The notes beneath the pieces are model-generated. The model did no database searches. It was given only the letters and a program-made list of their open reading frames with translations, and was not told the origin of the DNA. A program made the position numbers and the translations under genes. 64,000 bases of DNA from Bacteroidota bacterium (GTDB taxonomy: Bacteria > Bacteroidota > Bacteroidia > Bacteroidales > Paludibacteraceae): positions 80,727 through 144,726 of the forward strand of contig JAFNAS010000008.1 in assembly GCA_017860295.1 (NCBI GenBank), given 5' to 3'. Below, piece after piece: positions 25,695 to 33,782 of the stretch (positions within the stretch are counted from its first letter, which is position 1; each line of letters begins with the position of its first letter).

Positions 25695-26213
25695 TTATTT
25701 ATATTCTACCAGTTCCGATAAAGGCTTGCGTTGTTTTTTCTCTTCCAGCAGATCGTTTGGATCGGAAGGATAACCAACCGGGATGAGCGCGATGGGTTCC
25801 ATGTGTTTGGGGATGGAGAGTGTAGCTACACATTTCCGTACATCAAAGTTGCAAATCCAGCAAGTTCCCAGCCCCAGATCGGTGGCTGCCAATGTGAGAT
25901 AGGTGGTAGCAATGGCTATATCCACATCACAATAGTCTTTTTCATCCGACGACCGTTTCCATGATTTCGTATGGTCGCCACACACTACAATGCAGACTGG
26001 TGCCGTGCTGAACCATTCACGTGGATAGCAATCTTGTAGCTGGTTCAGTAGATTTTTATCTGTAATGACGATCATTTTCCAAGGTTGGAAGTTGACCGCA
26101 GAGGGTGCTATACGAGCAACTTCGAGCAGATATTCTAATTTCTCTTGTTCGATCGGTTGTGCTTTGTAATTGCGTACCGAACGGCGCTTATTGGCAAGAT
26201 CGATGAAATTCAT
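25695..26213 (-). CDS. Nitroreductase family protein
   Basis: A 172-residue FMN-dependent nitroreductase-fold protein. The FMN phosphate motif is NKRRSVRNY near the start; SAVNFQPWKMIVI is the conserved SxxNxQPW block, and DLGLGTCWICNF and PIALIPVGYP complete the family pattern. The short length and truncated middle match the small one-domain subgroup in anaerobes. Physiological substrate is not known. It lies 11 bp after the large peptidase gene and 4 bp before the DUF6452 gene. Confidence 0.9.
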   Translation of the reverse strand: MNFIDLANKRRSVRNYKAQPIEQEKLEYLLEVARIAPSAVNFQPWKMIVITDKNLLNQLQDCYPREWFSTAPVCIVVCGDHTKSWKRSSDEKDYCDVDIAIATTYLTLAATDLGLGTCWICNFDVRKCVATLSIPKHMEPIALIPVGYPSDPNDLLEEKKQRKPLSELVEYK

Positions 26214-26224
26214 AATGATAAACT

Positions 26225-28267
26225 TTATTTGTTTGTAATCGTTTTAATCGCTTTCTCAGTGGCATCCAGCAACGGTTGCGTAGAAATTTCTTTTCCTACG
26301 GCTCCAGTCATCCATATTTGAGGCGTTAACCGGCCTTGTGAATAGATGCGTTCGATCTCCGTAGCGAGGGTCTCTTTAGTAAAATGTTGTTCCAATTGGA
26401 ACTGAATAAGGAATCCGAACGGATAGTTGGACAGGTACAGCGGATCGTTGATCATGTGCGAGTAAATGGCCAACACCGGCGAGTCTTTGTCACCAAGAAC
26501 AGGGGCATAGAACCGGTTCCATACCTCTTTCGCGCAATTTACTACCGCGTCTTTCAGTTCGGTAGCAGTCGCGTCGGGATGTGCATAGAGCCATTGCCAG
26601 GTATGCAAATCGACCAGCGACACTCCCATTATTTCGTATACATCCCAGAAGGTATCGAGCGTTTGCAACGTTTCCAGATCGCTGTTTTTCCCAGTGTAGC
26701 CCAACAGGTCGAGATCGCGTTTCTGAAACACAAAGGCCAACGCTTCGGTATGAGCCGTGTTGGGAACGCCGTGCAGCATGTAGTCGTCCACATCGTGCAA
26801 ACTGATAGTTTGCTCTACATTGTGTCCGAATTCGTGGGTTGCAATGTTGTAGCCTTTGTAATCCATGCCGTTGGCGCCAACGCGGGTGCGCAAGCGAACT
26901 TTTTCCACTTTCGATTCCGATCCCATGGCGTGTCCCGAACCTCTTGCCGGGTCAATGGCTACGTTTCCGGCAATCCGTTTGGCTTCAGCCTGAGTGAATC
27001 CGAGCTTTGTCAGGATGTTGAACATATCGTCGCCATAAACTTTTGCCGTCGGATACAGTTTTTGCGTTTTTGCCGTCAGTTCGGCTTCCGGAATGATGCT
27101 TCTGGCCTTGAATCCGTCGTACCAAATGTCGAAAGGCTGCAATTTACGGCCCAACCGTTTGCTGATGATCGCGGCCACCTCTTTTACCTGTGGCGAGGAG
27201 AGGTAGGCAGTAAACAGCTGCTCCACTTCGGCCGATGAAATTTCCATGCCACGCTCGAACGAACGCTGGATGTGCGTAGGGTAGAGCGGCGTGTAAGCGT
27301 CAACGGCTTTTTGAGCCTTGAACTGATTCAGCAATATCTCGTAGCGGCGATTACCTTCCGGTGCCAGCGAAATTTCTTTTCCCGCTTTCCATGTTTTGTT
27401 CTGAATGGGATTCCATTCGTATGTTGCGTTGTTGATAATTTCTTTTGGGATAGTTTGATCTACGATACGCTTCATTACCGCGTAGATCATCTGCTGCTTT
27501 TCGAGCCCCTGTTTTTTGTCGGCATAATCCGATTTCAGTTCGTCGCGCAGGTTCCAGTGGCTAAGCAACTTCATATCTGCCGGAAACAGTTTCGCGCCTT
27601 TGTTGTTTACCAACTGTCCCATCATGATGTTGTATCCTGCAATGTAATTTTCGCCCGCCATGGCGGCAGCCGAAATATTCTGTTTCAACGAAGCTGGAGT
27701 GCGTTCTACAAACAGATCACCCATGCGGGCATATCCCCATTGCCGGCGATTCCACAACTTACCTGCTTCATTCTTCTCCTGAAGCGTGTAAAACGGAAAG
27801 TTCAGCATGGTGATGAAAGCCACTTTGTTGGCAAACATATCTTCCTGAAAATGTGACGATACATCGTATCCGCCGAACAGTTCATCGATTGGTGTGATGT
27901 CCGATCCCTCCACGTGCACCGGCATCTTCAGGTGGATGTCCATGGTACTGTAGGCTCCGAACAAAATTTCGAAAGCGCCGGATAGCTTGGTATATAATGC
28001 TTGCTTTTGTGCTTCGGTAGAGGCGTAATTTTCGGTACAGAAGAGGGTGAAGTCGGCTTCGCTGCCATCCTGTGCATTCCAGAATGCGGCCGTTTGCCGT
28101 ATGCCTCGTTCCATTTGATTATTGCTGCCGTATTTTTGCGTCATTTCGGCAATAGTCGCAGTAATGGCATTGTTGGAAATATACTGTTTGGTAGCAGCAT
28201 TCGTCGTCGCAAAGCAGGTAGTACTGATGAGTGCCATGACAATGGGTATAATTAATCTCTTTTTCAT
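26225..28267 (-). CDS. Exported gluzincin-type metallopeptidase, uncharacterised
   Basis: A 680-residue protein with a signal peptide (MKKRLIIPIVMALISTTCFATTNA), so it works in the periplasm or outside. The zinc site is HEFGHN (H478, E479, H482), with E508 in HTEALAFVF a likely third ligand: a gluzincin arrangement. The length and the all-helical look recall M3-like and DPP3-like (M49) peptidases, but M49 has HExxxH and the rest does not match what I know of M3. MRVGANGMDYKGY-like and ARGSGHAMG blocks precede the site. Family left open. Confidence 0.72.
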   Translation of the reverse strand: MKKRLIIPIVMALISTTCFATTNAATKQYISNNAITATIAEMTQKYGSNNQMERGIRQTAAFWNAQDGSEADFTLFCTENYASTEAQKQALYTKLSGAFEILFGAYSTMDIHLKMPVHVEGSDITPIDELFGGYDVSSHFQEDMFANKVAFITMLNFPFYTLQEKNEAGKLWNRRQWGYARMGDLFVERTPASLKQNISAAAMAGENYIAGYNIMMGQLVNNKGAKLFPADMKLLSHWNLRDELKSDYADKKQGLEKQQMIYAVMKRIVDQTIPKEIINNATYEWNPIQNKTWKAGKEISLAPEGNRRYEILLNQFKAQKAVDAYTPLYPTHIQRSFERGMEISSAEVEQLFTAYLSSPQVKEVAAIISKRLGRKLQPFDIWYDGFKARSIIPEAELTAKTQKLYPTAKVYGDDMFNILTKLGFTQAEAKRIAGNVAIDPARGSGHAMGSESKVEKVRLRTRVGANGMDYKGYNIATHEFGHNVEQTISLHDVDDYMLHGVPNTAHTEALAFVFQKRDLDLLGYTGKNSDLETLQTLDTFWDVYEIMGVSLVDLHTWQWLYAHPDATATELKDAVVNCAKEVWNRFYAPVLGDKDSPVLAIYSHMINDPLYLSNYPFGFLIQFQLEQHFTKETLATEIERIYSQGRLTPQIWMTGAVGKEISTQPLLDATEKAIKTITNK

Positions 28268-28308
28268 TTCAACCGGGTCGTATGATGAATGGTCTCGCGA
28301 TTTTACAA

Positions 28309-28833
28309 TTATCCTAACCGTTCGGTCATCTCCTTTTTTAGCATGTCGATTGCTATGTCGAGCGTGGTTTCGCTGGTAGCATTATAGGTTTCAATAATCA
28401 GTTGTGCCAGTGCTATGCCCGGTGCGTTGGGGGCTAACTTCATGGCGCAACTATTTACCAATTGCAGCATACTCTCTTTTGCATTCTTTACCAGAATCCA
28501 GACGTCGTTTCCAACGTACAGTTGTTGCGAAACGTTGTGCTCGTATTCGCTGCGAATGGTGCTTAAAAGCTGGCTTTGCAACGCTTCGGCTGTCATCGTT
28601 GCACACGACTGGCGCATCACCAGATTGTCGGGCATCATTCGCTCGATGAAGAGTGTTAGTCGTTCGTAGGCCTGAAGTCTGGCAGGTGTGATCAGTTGCG
28701 ACGAGGTACGTAAATATTCGTAGCGACGGTGCTTTTCATTTTCATTATGCAACTGCCTCAAAACAATATAGACGGCAAAGACCACTAAGGCTGCCGGTAA
28801 TGTATATTTCAGTATGTCAAGCAAAAGATCCAT
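28309..28833 (-). CDS. DUF7935-like membrane protein
   Basis: A 174-residue protein with one N-terminal membrane helix (about residues 8-25, LKYTLPAALVVFAVYIVL), then a basic segment (NENEKHRRYEYL) and a helical cytoplasmic domain: LITPARLQAYERLTLFIERM, LLSTIRSEYEHNVSQQLYV, WILVKNAKESMLQLVN. I recall it as DUF7935, widespread in Bacteroidota and without known function. The start follows family usage. The gene has 41 bp before the peptidase gene and a 71-bp gap from the GT2 gene. Confidence 0.7.
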   Translation of the reverse strand: MDLLLDILKYTLPAALVVFAVYIVLRQLHNENEKHRRYEYLRTSSQLITPARLQAYERLTLFIERMMPDNLVMRQSCATMTAEALQSQLLSTIRSEYEHNVSQQLYVGNDVWILVKNAKESMLQLVNSCAMKLAPNAPGIALAQLIIETYNATSETTLDIAIDMLKKEMTERLG

Positions 28834-28904
28834 AGAATAATTTCAAGTTTCAGAGTTCAAAATGCAACCTGCGCGTAGCGATCGATAGCTCCCGAGGGTA
28901 AACC

Positions 28905-29858
28905 TTAAATTGTCTTCTCGATGTTATAGTTGTTTCGTTCGGAAGAGTTCCGGGAGATAAGTTCTCCCAAAAATCCGGCTAAAAACATCTGTGTCCCCAA
29001 TATCATGGTGGTAAGTGCCAGATAAAAATAGGGTGTCGATGTTACCAATGGTGAGCGGGTGCCGGTAGAGAGCGCATACCATTTCATGCCGCCAACCACC
29101 AGTACGGCGATAAAACCGAGCAAAAACATAATGCTTCCCCAGAAACCGAAGAAGTGCATGGGGCGTTTGCCGAATTTTGCCAGAAACCAGAGCGAGAAGA
29201 GATCCAGATAGCCATTCACGAAACGGTTTAATCCGAATTTGGATGTGCCGAATTTGCGTGCCTGATGAGCAACCTCCTTTTCGCCGATTTTTTTGAACCC
29301 GGCTACCTTTGCCAGATAGGGAATATAGCGGTGCATCTCACCGTATACTTCGATATTTTTAATGACTTCGCTGCGGTACGCTTTCAGCCCACAATTCATA
29401 TCGTGTAATTTCAATCCGGTCACTTTGCGTGCCGTCGCATTGTAAATTTTGGATGGAATATTTTTGGTAAAGGTGCCATCGTGCCGTTTCTTTTTCCATC
29501 CCGAAACCAGATCGTATTTCTGATTGATAATCATGTCATACAGCTCAGGAATCTCTTCCGGACTATCCTGTAAATCGGCATCCATGGTTATTACTACATT
29601 TCCCTGAGCTTTGTCGAATCCACAGAAAAGCGCTGGCGATTTTCCATAATTTCGACGGAATTTGATGCCTTTTACCACATTGGGTGACCTCTTTTGGAGA
29701 TCTTCAATTACCTGCCACGAATGGTCGGTACTCCCGTCGTTGATGAAAATAATCTCGTAACTGAATTGATGTTCGGTCATTACTCGTACAATCCAGTCGT
29801 AGAGTTCGGGTAGCGATTCTTCTTCATTATACAGTGGAACAATAATTGAAATATCCAT
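28905..29858 (-). CDS. Family 2 glycosyltransferase with two C-terminal membrane helices
   Basis: A 317-residue GT2 of the dolichol-phosphate-mannose-synthase/GtrB type. SIIVPLYNEEESLPEL, IIFINDGSTDHSW, DADLQDSPEEIPEL (DxD) and DMNCGLKAYRSEV form the catalytic domain (1-230). Two membrane helices follow (about 238-262 and 275-300). Such enzymes charge a polyprenyl phosphate with a sugar at the inner membrane for later transfer to envelope glycans. A DUF4199 protein gene lies 45 bp upstream, a neighbour pair I know from Bacteroidales genomes. Confidence 0.9.
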   Translation of the reverse strand: MDISIIVPLYNEEESLPELYDWIVRVMTEHQFSYEIIFINDGSTDHSWQVIEDLQKRSPNVVKGIKFRRNYGKSPALFCGFDKAQGNVVITMDADLQDSPEEIPELYDMIINQKYDLVSGWKKKRHDGTFTKNIPSKIYNATARKVTGLKLHDMNCGLKAYRSEVIKNIEVYGEMHRYIPYLAKVAGFKKIGEKEVAHQARKFGTSKFGLNRFVNGYLDLFSLWFLAKFGKRPMHFFGFWGSIMFLLGFIAVLVVGGMKWYALSTGTRSPLVTSTPYFYLALTTMILGTQMFLAGFLGELISRNSSERNNYNIEKTI

Positions 29859-29903
29859 AAGTTGATTCGTTCAAAGATTACAAGGATGAGTATTACATGT
29901 CAT

Positions 29904-30407
29904 TTATTCAATAGGCATCTTGTGCTTTTTTACAATATATGCTATTGCCAATGAGGCTATTGACCCGAAAATGATGTACATAATAAGGTATTCGAGCATC
30001 GTGTTTTGATAGGGAACAGAAAGAATATCGAATGCTCTGGATGCTTCGTTGCTCAGTAACCCCATCCGTTCATACATCTGGCGTTGTTCGTCGATTTTTG
30101 CCGGCAGATAGGTGGTGTTGGCAAATTGATAAAATAAAAATTTGATTATTTCCGTGATGAGACCGGAAATAAGAAATATGCTGTATGAAAGTCCGAACAC
30201 AGGAGCGAATGTTAAGTTTTCTTCCGAATGAGTACTGATATATTTTTTTACAAAATAATAGATGACAAAGGGTACCGATAGTATAAAAACCTGAGCTATA
30301 AAATTCAGAAAAAAAACATTGACAATAGAACAATAGAATATTGCAATCAAAAATAAGGCGACAAGATACCCTGCTTTAATGGTACTTTTGCTTTTGGATG
30401 ATAACAT
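29904..30407 (-). CDS. DUF4199 family membrane protein
   Basis: A 167-residue integral membrane protein with four hydrophobic segments (about 10-30, 32-50, 68-90, 135-160). It matches DUF4199 in size, topology and place before a GT2 gene. The C-terminal IVKKHKM is cytoplasmic by the positive-inside rule. Function unknown; a role next to the GT2 is only an inference from position. A -7 box for it lies inside the terminator hairpin of the ferredoxin operon (30452-30459). Confidence 0.8.
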   Translation of the reverse strand: MLSSKSKSTIKAGYLVALFLIAIFYCSIVNVFFLNFIAQVFILSVPFVIYYFVKKYISTHSEENLTFAPVFGLSYSIFLISGLITEIIKFLFYQFANTTYLPAKIDEQRQMYERMGLLSNEASRAFDILSVPYQNTMLEYLIMYIIFGSIASLAIAYIVKKHKMPIE

Positions 30408-30433
30408 AATTGCGATTTAATTCAACAAAAAAA

Positions 30434-30463
30434 TCCCTACTTTTATACGTACAAAAGTAGGGA
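30434..30463 (-). terminator. Terminator of the MarR-ferredoxin operon, containing a -7 box
   Basis: A perfect 11-bp stem (30434-30444 with 30453-30463) is followed on the minus strand by a T run. The right arm contains TACTTTTG on the minus strand (30452-30459), which could serve as the -7 box for the DUF4199-GT2 genes. Confidence 0.75.
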
Positions 30464-30523
30464 AAATTTTTTGCAATCATAGCGATATGCTATCGCTATC
30501 GCGCATAGTTTTGTCTGCATTAA

Positions 30524-30712
30524 TTAGCTTTCAGTATTGCCAATGGCAGACATGCCGCACATTCTGGTACATTTGCCACACCGGATGCATTTTGCTGCAT
30601 CGATTGAGGGTAGTCCGAACCCTGTTTGCGAAATTGCTCCGGTCGGGCAGCTTCCGATCAAAGGGCATTTATGGTTTTGAGGACATCTGTTTTCGTCAAC
30701 ATATAATGCCAT
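30524..30712 (-). CDS. Small ferredoxin-like 4Fe-4S protein
   Basis: A 62-residue protein with seven Cys: C10, C16, C22 followed by Pro, then C42-xx-C45-xx-C48-xxx-C52. The second set matches a 4Fe-4S motif except that the residue after the last Cys is Gly instead of Pro, and the first set is spaced by five residues. One cubane cluster is likely; whether a second forms is unclear. Last gene of the MarR-DUF6132-thioredoxin operon, 6 bp after thioredoxin, so an electron-transfer role with it is plausible. Confidence 0.82.
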   Translation of the reverse strand: MALYVDENRCPQNHKCPLIGSCPTGAISQTGFGLPSIDAAKCIRCGKCTRMCGMSAIGNTES

Positions 30713-30718
30713 ATTTTT

Positions 30719-31210
30719 TTATTTTGCAGGTTCCGGTTGTTTCAGAAGAACTTCATTGATTGCCTGCTTCAATGTCTCTTTGGGCAAAGCTCCCATGGCC
30801 ATTTGAGGCTTTCCTTTCATAGGGCAAAACAACAGGCTTGGAATACTTTGTATGCCGAATGTAGCTGCTAGTTCCTGTTGTTCTTCGGTGTTGACTTTGT
30901 AAAAATTGACTTTACCGGCATATTCATGCGATAGCTCTTCTAAAATAGGAGAGAGCATTTTGCACGGACCGCACCAGGTGGCATAAAAATCGATGATACA
31001 CGGTTTGTCTCCCAAAAAAATCCATTCGTTAGGATTCTTCTCGAAATTCGTAACTTTCGTAAGAAAATCTGCTTTTGTTAATTCTATTGTTCCCATTTTA
31101 TGTTCGGTTTTTTTATTGTTTTCTGTTATTTTTGCTACATCTCCTTTTTTTGCACTGCACGATGCTACGGCAACTGCCAATACAAGACTGATGATGATTA
31201 ATTTATTCAT
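30719..31210 (-). CDS. Thioredoxin-family lipoprotein
   Basis: A 163-residue thioredoxin fold with active site WCGPC (C80, C83) in CIIDFYATWCGPCKMLSPIL and the cis-Pro loop GIQSIPSLLF. The N-terminus is a lipoprotein signal with lipobox VASC (Cys 18), so it should be tethered in the periplasm. An extra Cys just before the active site (C71) is unusual. It lies 2 bp after a DUF6132 membrane protein and 6 bp before the ferredoxin gene. It probably reduces periplasmic disulfides or peroxides; partner unknown. Confidence 0.88.
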   Translation of the reverse strand: MNKLIIISLVLAVAVASCSAKKGDVAKITENNKKTEHKMGTIELTKADFLTKVTNFEKNPNEWIFLGDKPCIIDFYATWCGPCKMLSPILEELSHEYAGKVNFYKVNTEEQQELAATFGIQSIPSLLFCPMKGKPQMAMGALPKETLKQAINEVLLKQPEPAK

Positions 31211-31212
31211 AA

Positions 31213-31461
31213 TTAATTTTTTATGGAATTAGTTTCTTGTTCGTCTTTTCCGTTGGTCTCTTTCCGTTTGAACATGCTGAATAGTAATCCGCCCATTAAA
31301 GCGCCGTATAGCGAGCTGTTGACCGGCGAACTGGTGATAGGGCATTGGCCGGAGGCGCAGCCGACGAATTTCCAGTAGAGAAAACCTCCAACGACTCCGA
31401 CGCATACTCCGATAAGGGTCAGCCGGTTCTTTTTGACCCATAGTACGATTTTTTGTTTCAT
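31213..31461 (-). CDS. DUF6132-like small membrane protein
   Basis: An 82-residue protein with two Gly-rich membrane helices (about 14-33, LTLIGVCVGVVGGFLYWKF, and 50-65, SLYGALMGGLLFSMF) separated by a short loop containing CASGQCPITSSP, a Cys-x4-Cys-Pro pair facing one side of the membrane. It resembles DUF6132. Its start overlaps the MarR stop by 4 bp (ATGA). The cysteine pair beside a thioredoxin gene suggests thiol transfer across or at the membrane, which is inference only. Confidence 0.75.
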   Translation of the reverse strand: MKQKIVLWVKKNRLTLIGVCVGVVGGFLYWKFVGCASGQCPITSSPVNSSLYGALMGGLLFSMFKRKETNGKDEQETNSIKN

Positions 31462-31820
31462 ATCAGTTTCTTCAGTATGTCCGGTATGCAGAGCTCAAAG
31501 CGCGTAATTTGTTGCTGAATCTCTTTGCCGGGATTGGTTAAGACGAAAAACATATTTCTTTTATCCGATTCTCCGAACTGGCGTTGTAAAAAGCCCTTTT
31601 TCTCCAACGATTTGATCACTTTGGAGGTTTGCGGACATTGCATTCCGGCCGCCTCTGCTATTTCCGATGCGCAAAGCGATTGTTTGCATAGCGTGCATAG
31701 CGTCATAGCTTCGTTCAGGTTTAGTCCGAATTGGTTGATGAGTTGTTGCTCGCATTCTCCGATTGCTTTATGTATGTTGCGAAGCATACAGATGCAATTT
31801 GTTTTTTGTTCGGGCGCCAT
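31458..31820 (-). CDS. MarR-type winged-helix regulator rich in cysteine
   Basis: A 120-residue MarR-fold regulator: helices IGECEQQLINQFGLNLNEAMTL, recognition region ASEIAEAAGMQCPQTSKVIKSLEKKGFL, and wing RQFGESDKRNMFFVLTN. It has eight Cys (9, 11, 23, 42, 45, 50, 62, 111), including C42-xx-C45-xxxx-C50, far above the usual for MarR proteins. Its operon encodes thioredoxin and ferredoxin, so it may sense redox state or metal. Start at ATG 31818-31820, 18 nt after the -7 box at 31839-31846; an inverted repeat at 31870-31886 lies just upstream. Confidence 0.82.
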   Translation of the reverse strand: MAPEQKTNCICMLRNIHKAIGECEQQLINQFGLNLNEAMTLCTLCKQSLCASEIAEAAGMQCPQTSKVIKSLEKKGFLQRQFGESDKRNMFFVLTNPGKEIQQQITRFELCIPDILKKLI

Positions 31821-31838
31821 TTTTCTTCTATTTTGATG

Positions 31839-31846
31839 CAAAGATA
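31839..31846 (-). promoter_or_regulatory. -7 box of the MarR operon
   Basis: The minus strand reads TATCTTTG, 18 nt before the start codon (leader about 12 nt). Confidence 0.65.
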
Positions 31847-31869
31847 ATACGTAAATTTCCAAAAGCAAT

Positions 31870-31886
31870 ATTTTCCAATGGAAAAT
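31870..31886 (-). promoter_or_regulatory. Inverted repeat, candidate MarR operator
   Basis: ATTTTCC-AAT-GGAAAAT, perfect 7-bp arms, sits where the -33 region of the MarR operon promoter should be (23 nt upstream of the -7 box). A related half-site AAATTTCC lies at 31853-31860. Confidence 0.5.
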
Positions 31887-31900
31887 AAACATAAAAAAAT

Positions 31901-31934
31901 AAAGCAGAATATATTTAATATTATATTCCGCTTT
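31901..31934 (-). terminator. Terminator after yqeY
   Basis: A 13-bp stem with one mismatch (31901-31913 with 31922-31934), followed on the minus strand by T-rich sequence, 17 nt after the yqeY stop. Confidence 0.7.
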
Positions 31935-31950
31935 ATATCAGTCGTTTATT

Positions 31951-32406
31951 TTATAGCGAATTGAGGATGCTTTTTACTTTTTCGGAGATAAGTCTGCCTT
32001 CTGCTTTACCGGCTAACTGTTTGCTGGCAACGCCCATCACTTTTCCCATCTCTTTCGGTCCGGTAGCGCCTACCTGAGCAATAATTGCCTGAATGGCAGC
32101 CGTAAGCTCTTCGTCGCTCATCTGCTGCGGCAGGTAACCTTCTATTACTTTTGCTTCGGCCAATTCGGTCTCTGCCAATTCCGGACGTCCTTGTTCGGTG
32201 TAAATAGTGGCAGAATCTTTACGCTGCTTAACCATTTTCTGCAAAATTTTTACGGCATGCTCGTCGGTCAGTTCTCCGTCAGCCCCTTTTGCCGTTTTCG
32301 CTTCCAAAAACTCTTTTTTGATGCCGCGAAGCGCTTCTAATTTTACTTTTTCTTTGGCCAGCATTGCGGCTTTGATATCGTCGCTGATTTTTTCAAAAAG
32401 TCCCAT
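31951..32406 (-). CDS. yqeY: GatB/YqeY domain protein
   Basis: A 151-residue YqeY-type protein, a free-standing homologue of the GatB tail: MGLFEKISDDIKAAMLAKEKVKLEALRGIKKEFLEA at the start, RKDSATIYTEQGRPELAETELAE in the middle, and GPKEMGKVMGVASKQLAGKAEGRLIS toward the end. The family has affinity for tRNA by homology, but the role of the single-domain form is not settled. It is the last gene of the ftsQ-ftsA-ftsZ run, 18 bp after ftsZ, a pairing typical of Bacteroidota. Confidence 0.93.
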   Translation of the reverse strand: MGLFEKISDDIKAAMLAKEKVKLEALRGIKKEFLEAKTAKGADGELTDEHAVKILQKMVKQRKDSATIYTEQGRPELAETELAEAKVIEGYLPQQMSDEELTAAIQAIIAQVGATGPKEMGKVMGVASKQLAGKAEGRLISEKVKSILNSL

Positions 32407-32424
32407 AATCTATCTCTTTTGTTT

Positions 32425-33714
32425 TTATTGTTGTTTGCGTTTGTAAGCCGGTATATTTTCAATTTCAGACAAAGTATCGTCGTTTTCTATCTCTTCCAGC
32501 ATAAAACTGAGTTGTGACATATCTTTTTTGACGGCGTTGCCATAGAATTTATCCATTTGCTTATGGCTTGGTATCGGCTGTTGTTGTGTCTCTACCGGTG
32601 GGGGTGTAGGCTTGGGTGTTTCAACAACGGGAGCCGTGTTTATGACAGGTCGTACTATTTCCAGTTCTGGTTCTTTGGCTTTCTTTGCAAAATGGAGCTC
32701 TTCTATATTTTTATCACCTATCATGTCTGGTATCTGTTCGATGCCGAATCCTGTGGCAATAATAGTAATTTTTACCTTATCGTCCAATCCGTCTTCGAAA
32801 CTGGCACCCCAGATAACTTCCATATCCGAACCCGTGGATTCCATAAATCGGTTGATTTCGGCAACCTCTTCCATTTTAATCTGGTTGGAGTTGGAGCAGT
32901 AAACATTTAATAAAATCTTTTTTGCTCCGCGTATATCGCTGTTGTTCAGAAGGGGCGAGTGAAGTGCATCTTCGATAGCTTTGCTGACCCGATTTTCTCC
33001 TTCCGCAAATCCTGTATTCATAATGGCAACGCCACCCTCTTTCATAATGGTATATACATCGGCAAAGTCAACGTTGATATATCCGGGTACAGTTATAATT
33101 TCGGCGATTCCTTTGGCCGCATTGGTCAGTACATCATCGGCCTGAGCGAATGCATTGGAAAGTTCAAGATCTGGATAAATGAGTCTTAATTTTTCGTTGT
33201 TGATTACAAGCAATGCATCGACATATTTTGCCATCTCATCTACTCCGTCGAGTGCCTGAGCAATCTTTTTCTTGCCTTCGAATGCAAAGGGAATGGTAAC
33301 AATACCTACCGTCAGTATCCCCATGTCTTTGGCTACTTTGGCCACTACAGGGGCTGCTCCGGTTCCGGTTCCACCGCCCATACCAGCAGTGATAAACACC
33401 ATTTTTGTATTGGTACTCAATACTTTTTCGATGTCTTCCAGCGATTCCATAGCTGCATCTTTGGCGCGTTCGGGACGCCCTCCGGCACCCAATCCCTCGG
33501 TAATTTCGGCACCGAGCTGGATTTTGATAGGAACAGGCGATTTTTGAAGCGCCTGATTATCGGTGTTGCACACGATAAAGGTTACGTCGGTAATACCGCG
33601 ATGAAACATGTGGTTCACTGCGTTGCCACCACCGCCGCCGACGCCAATTACTTTGATAATAGAGGTGGTTTCCATCGGGAGGATGAAATCAATTAAGTCG
33701 TTTTCCTGTCCCAT
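32425..33714 (-). CDS. ftsZ: Cell division GTPase FtsZ
   Basis: A 429-residue FtsZ that polymerises at midcell. IKVIGVGGGGGNAVNHM and the tubulin signature GGGTGTG (about 110-116) bind GTP; NADDVLTNAAKGIAEI-type T7 region (residues ~205-220, AQADDVLTNAAKGI) carries the catalytic acidic residues. A variable Pro-rich linker (about 350-395) leads to the conserved terminal peptide ENIPAYKRKQQ, the FtsA-binding tail. It lies 68 bp after ftsA and 18 bp before yqeY. Length is typical for the phylum. Confidence 0.97.
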   Translation of the reverse strand: MGQENDLIDFILPMETTSIIKVIGVGGGGGNAVNHMFHRGITDVTFIVCNTDNQALQKSPVPIKIQLGAEITEGLGAGGRPERAKDAAMESLEDIEKVLSTNTKMVFITAGMGGGTGTGAAPVVAKVAKDMGILTVGIVTIPFAFEGKKKIAQALDGVDEMAKYVDALLVINNEKLRLIYPDLELSNAFAQADDVLTNAAKGIAEIITVPGYINVDFADVYTIMKEGGVAIMNTGFAEGENRVSKAIEDALHSPLLNNSDIRGAKKILLNVYCSNSNQIKMEEVAEINRFMESTGSDMEVIWGASFEDGLDDKVKITIIATGFGIEQIPDMIGDKNIEELHFAKKAKEPELEIVRPVINTAPVVETPKPTPPPVETQQQPIPSHKQMDKFYGNAVKKDMSQLSFMLEEIENDDTLSEIENIPAYKRKQQ

Positions 33715-33782
33715 AGTATTCTTGAGTTATGTGTTTCAAGTCTTTAATATTCGGTTTGTGCTTTGAGATAATAGGCTGGATT

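Noticed and set aside
26384..27238. Plus-strand frame of 284 residues
   Set aside because: It lies opposite the HExxH peptidase gene; composition is that of an antisense shadow rich in Arg, Phe, Val and Gly.
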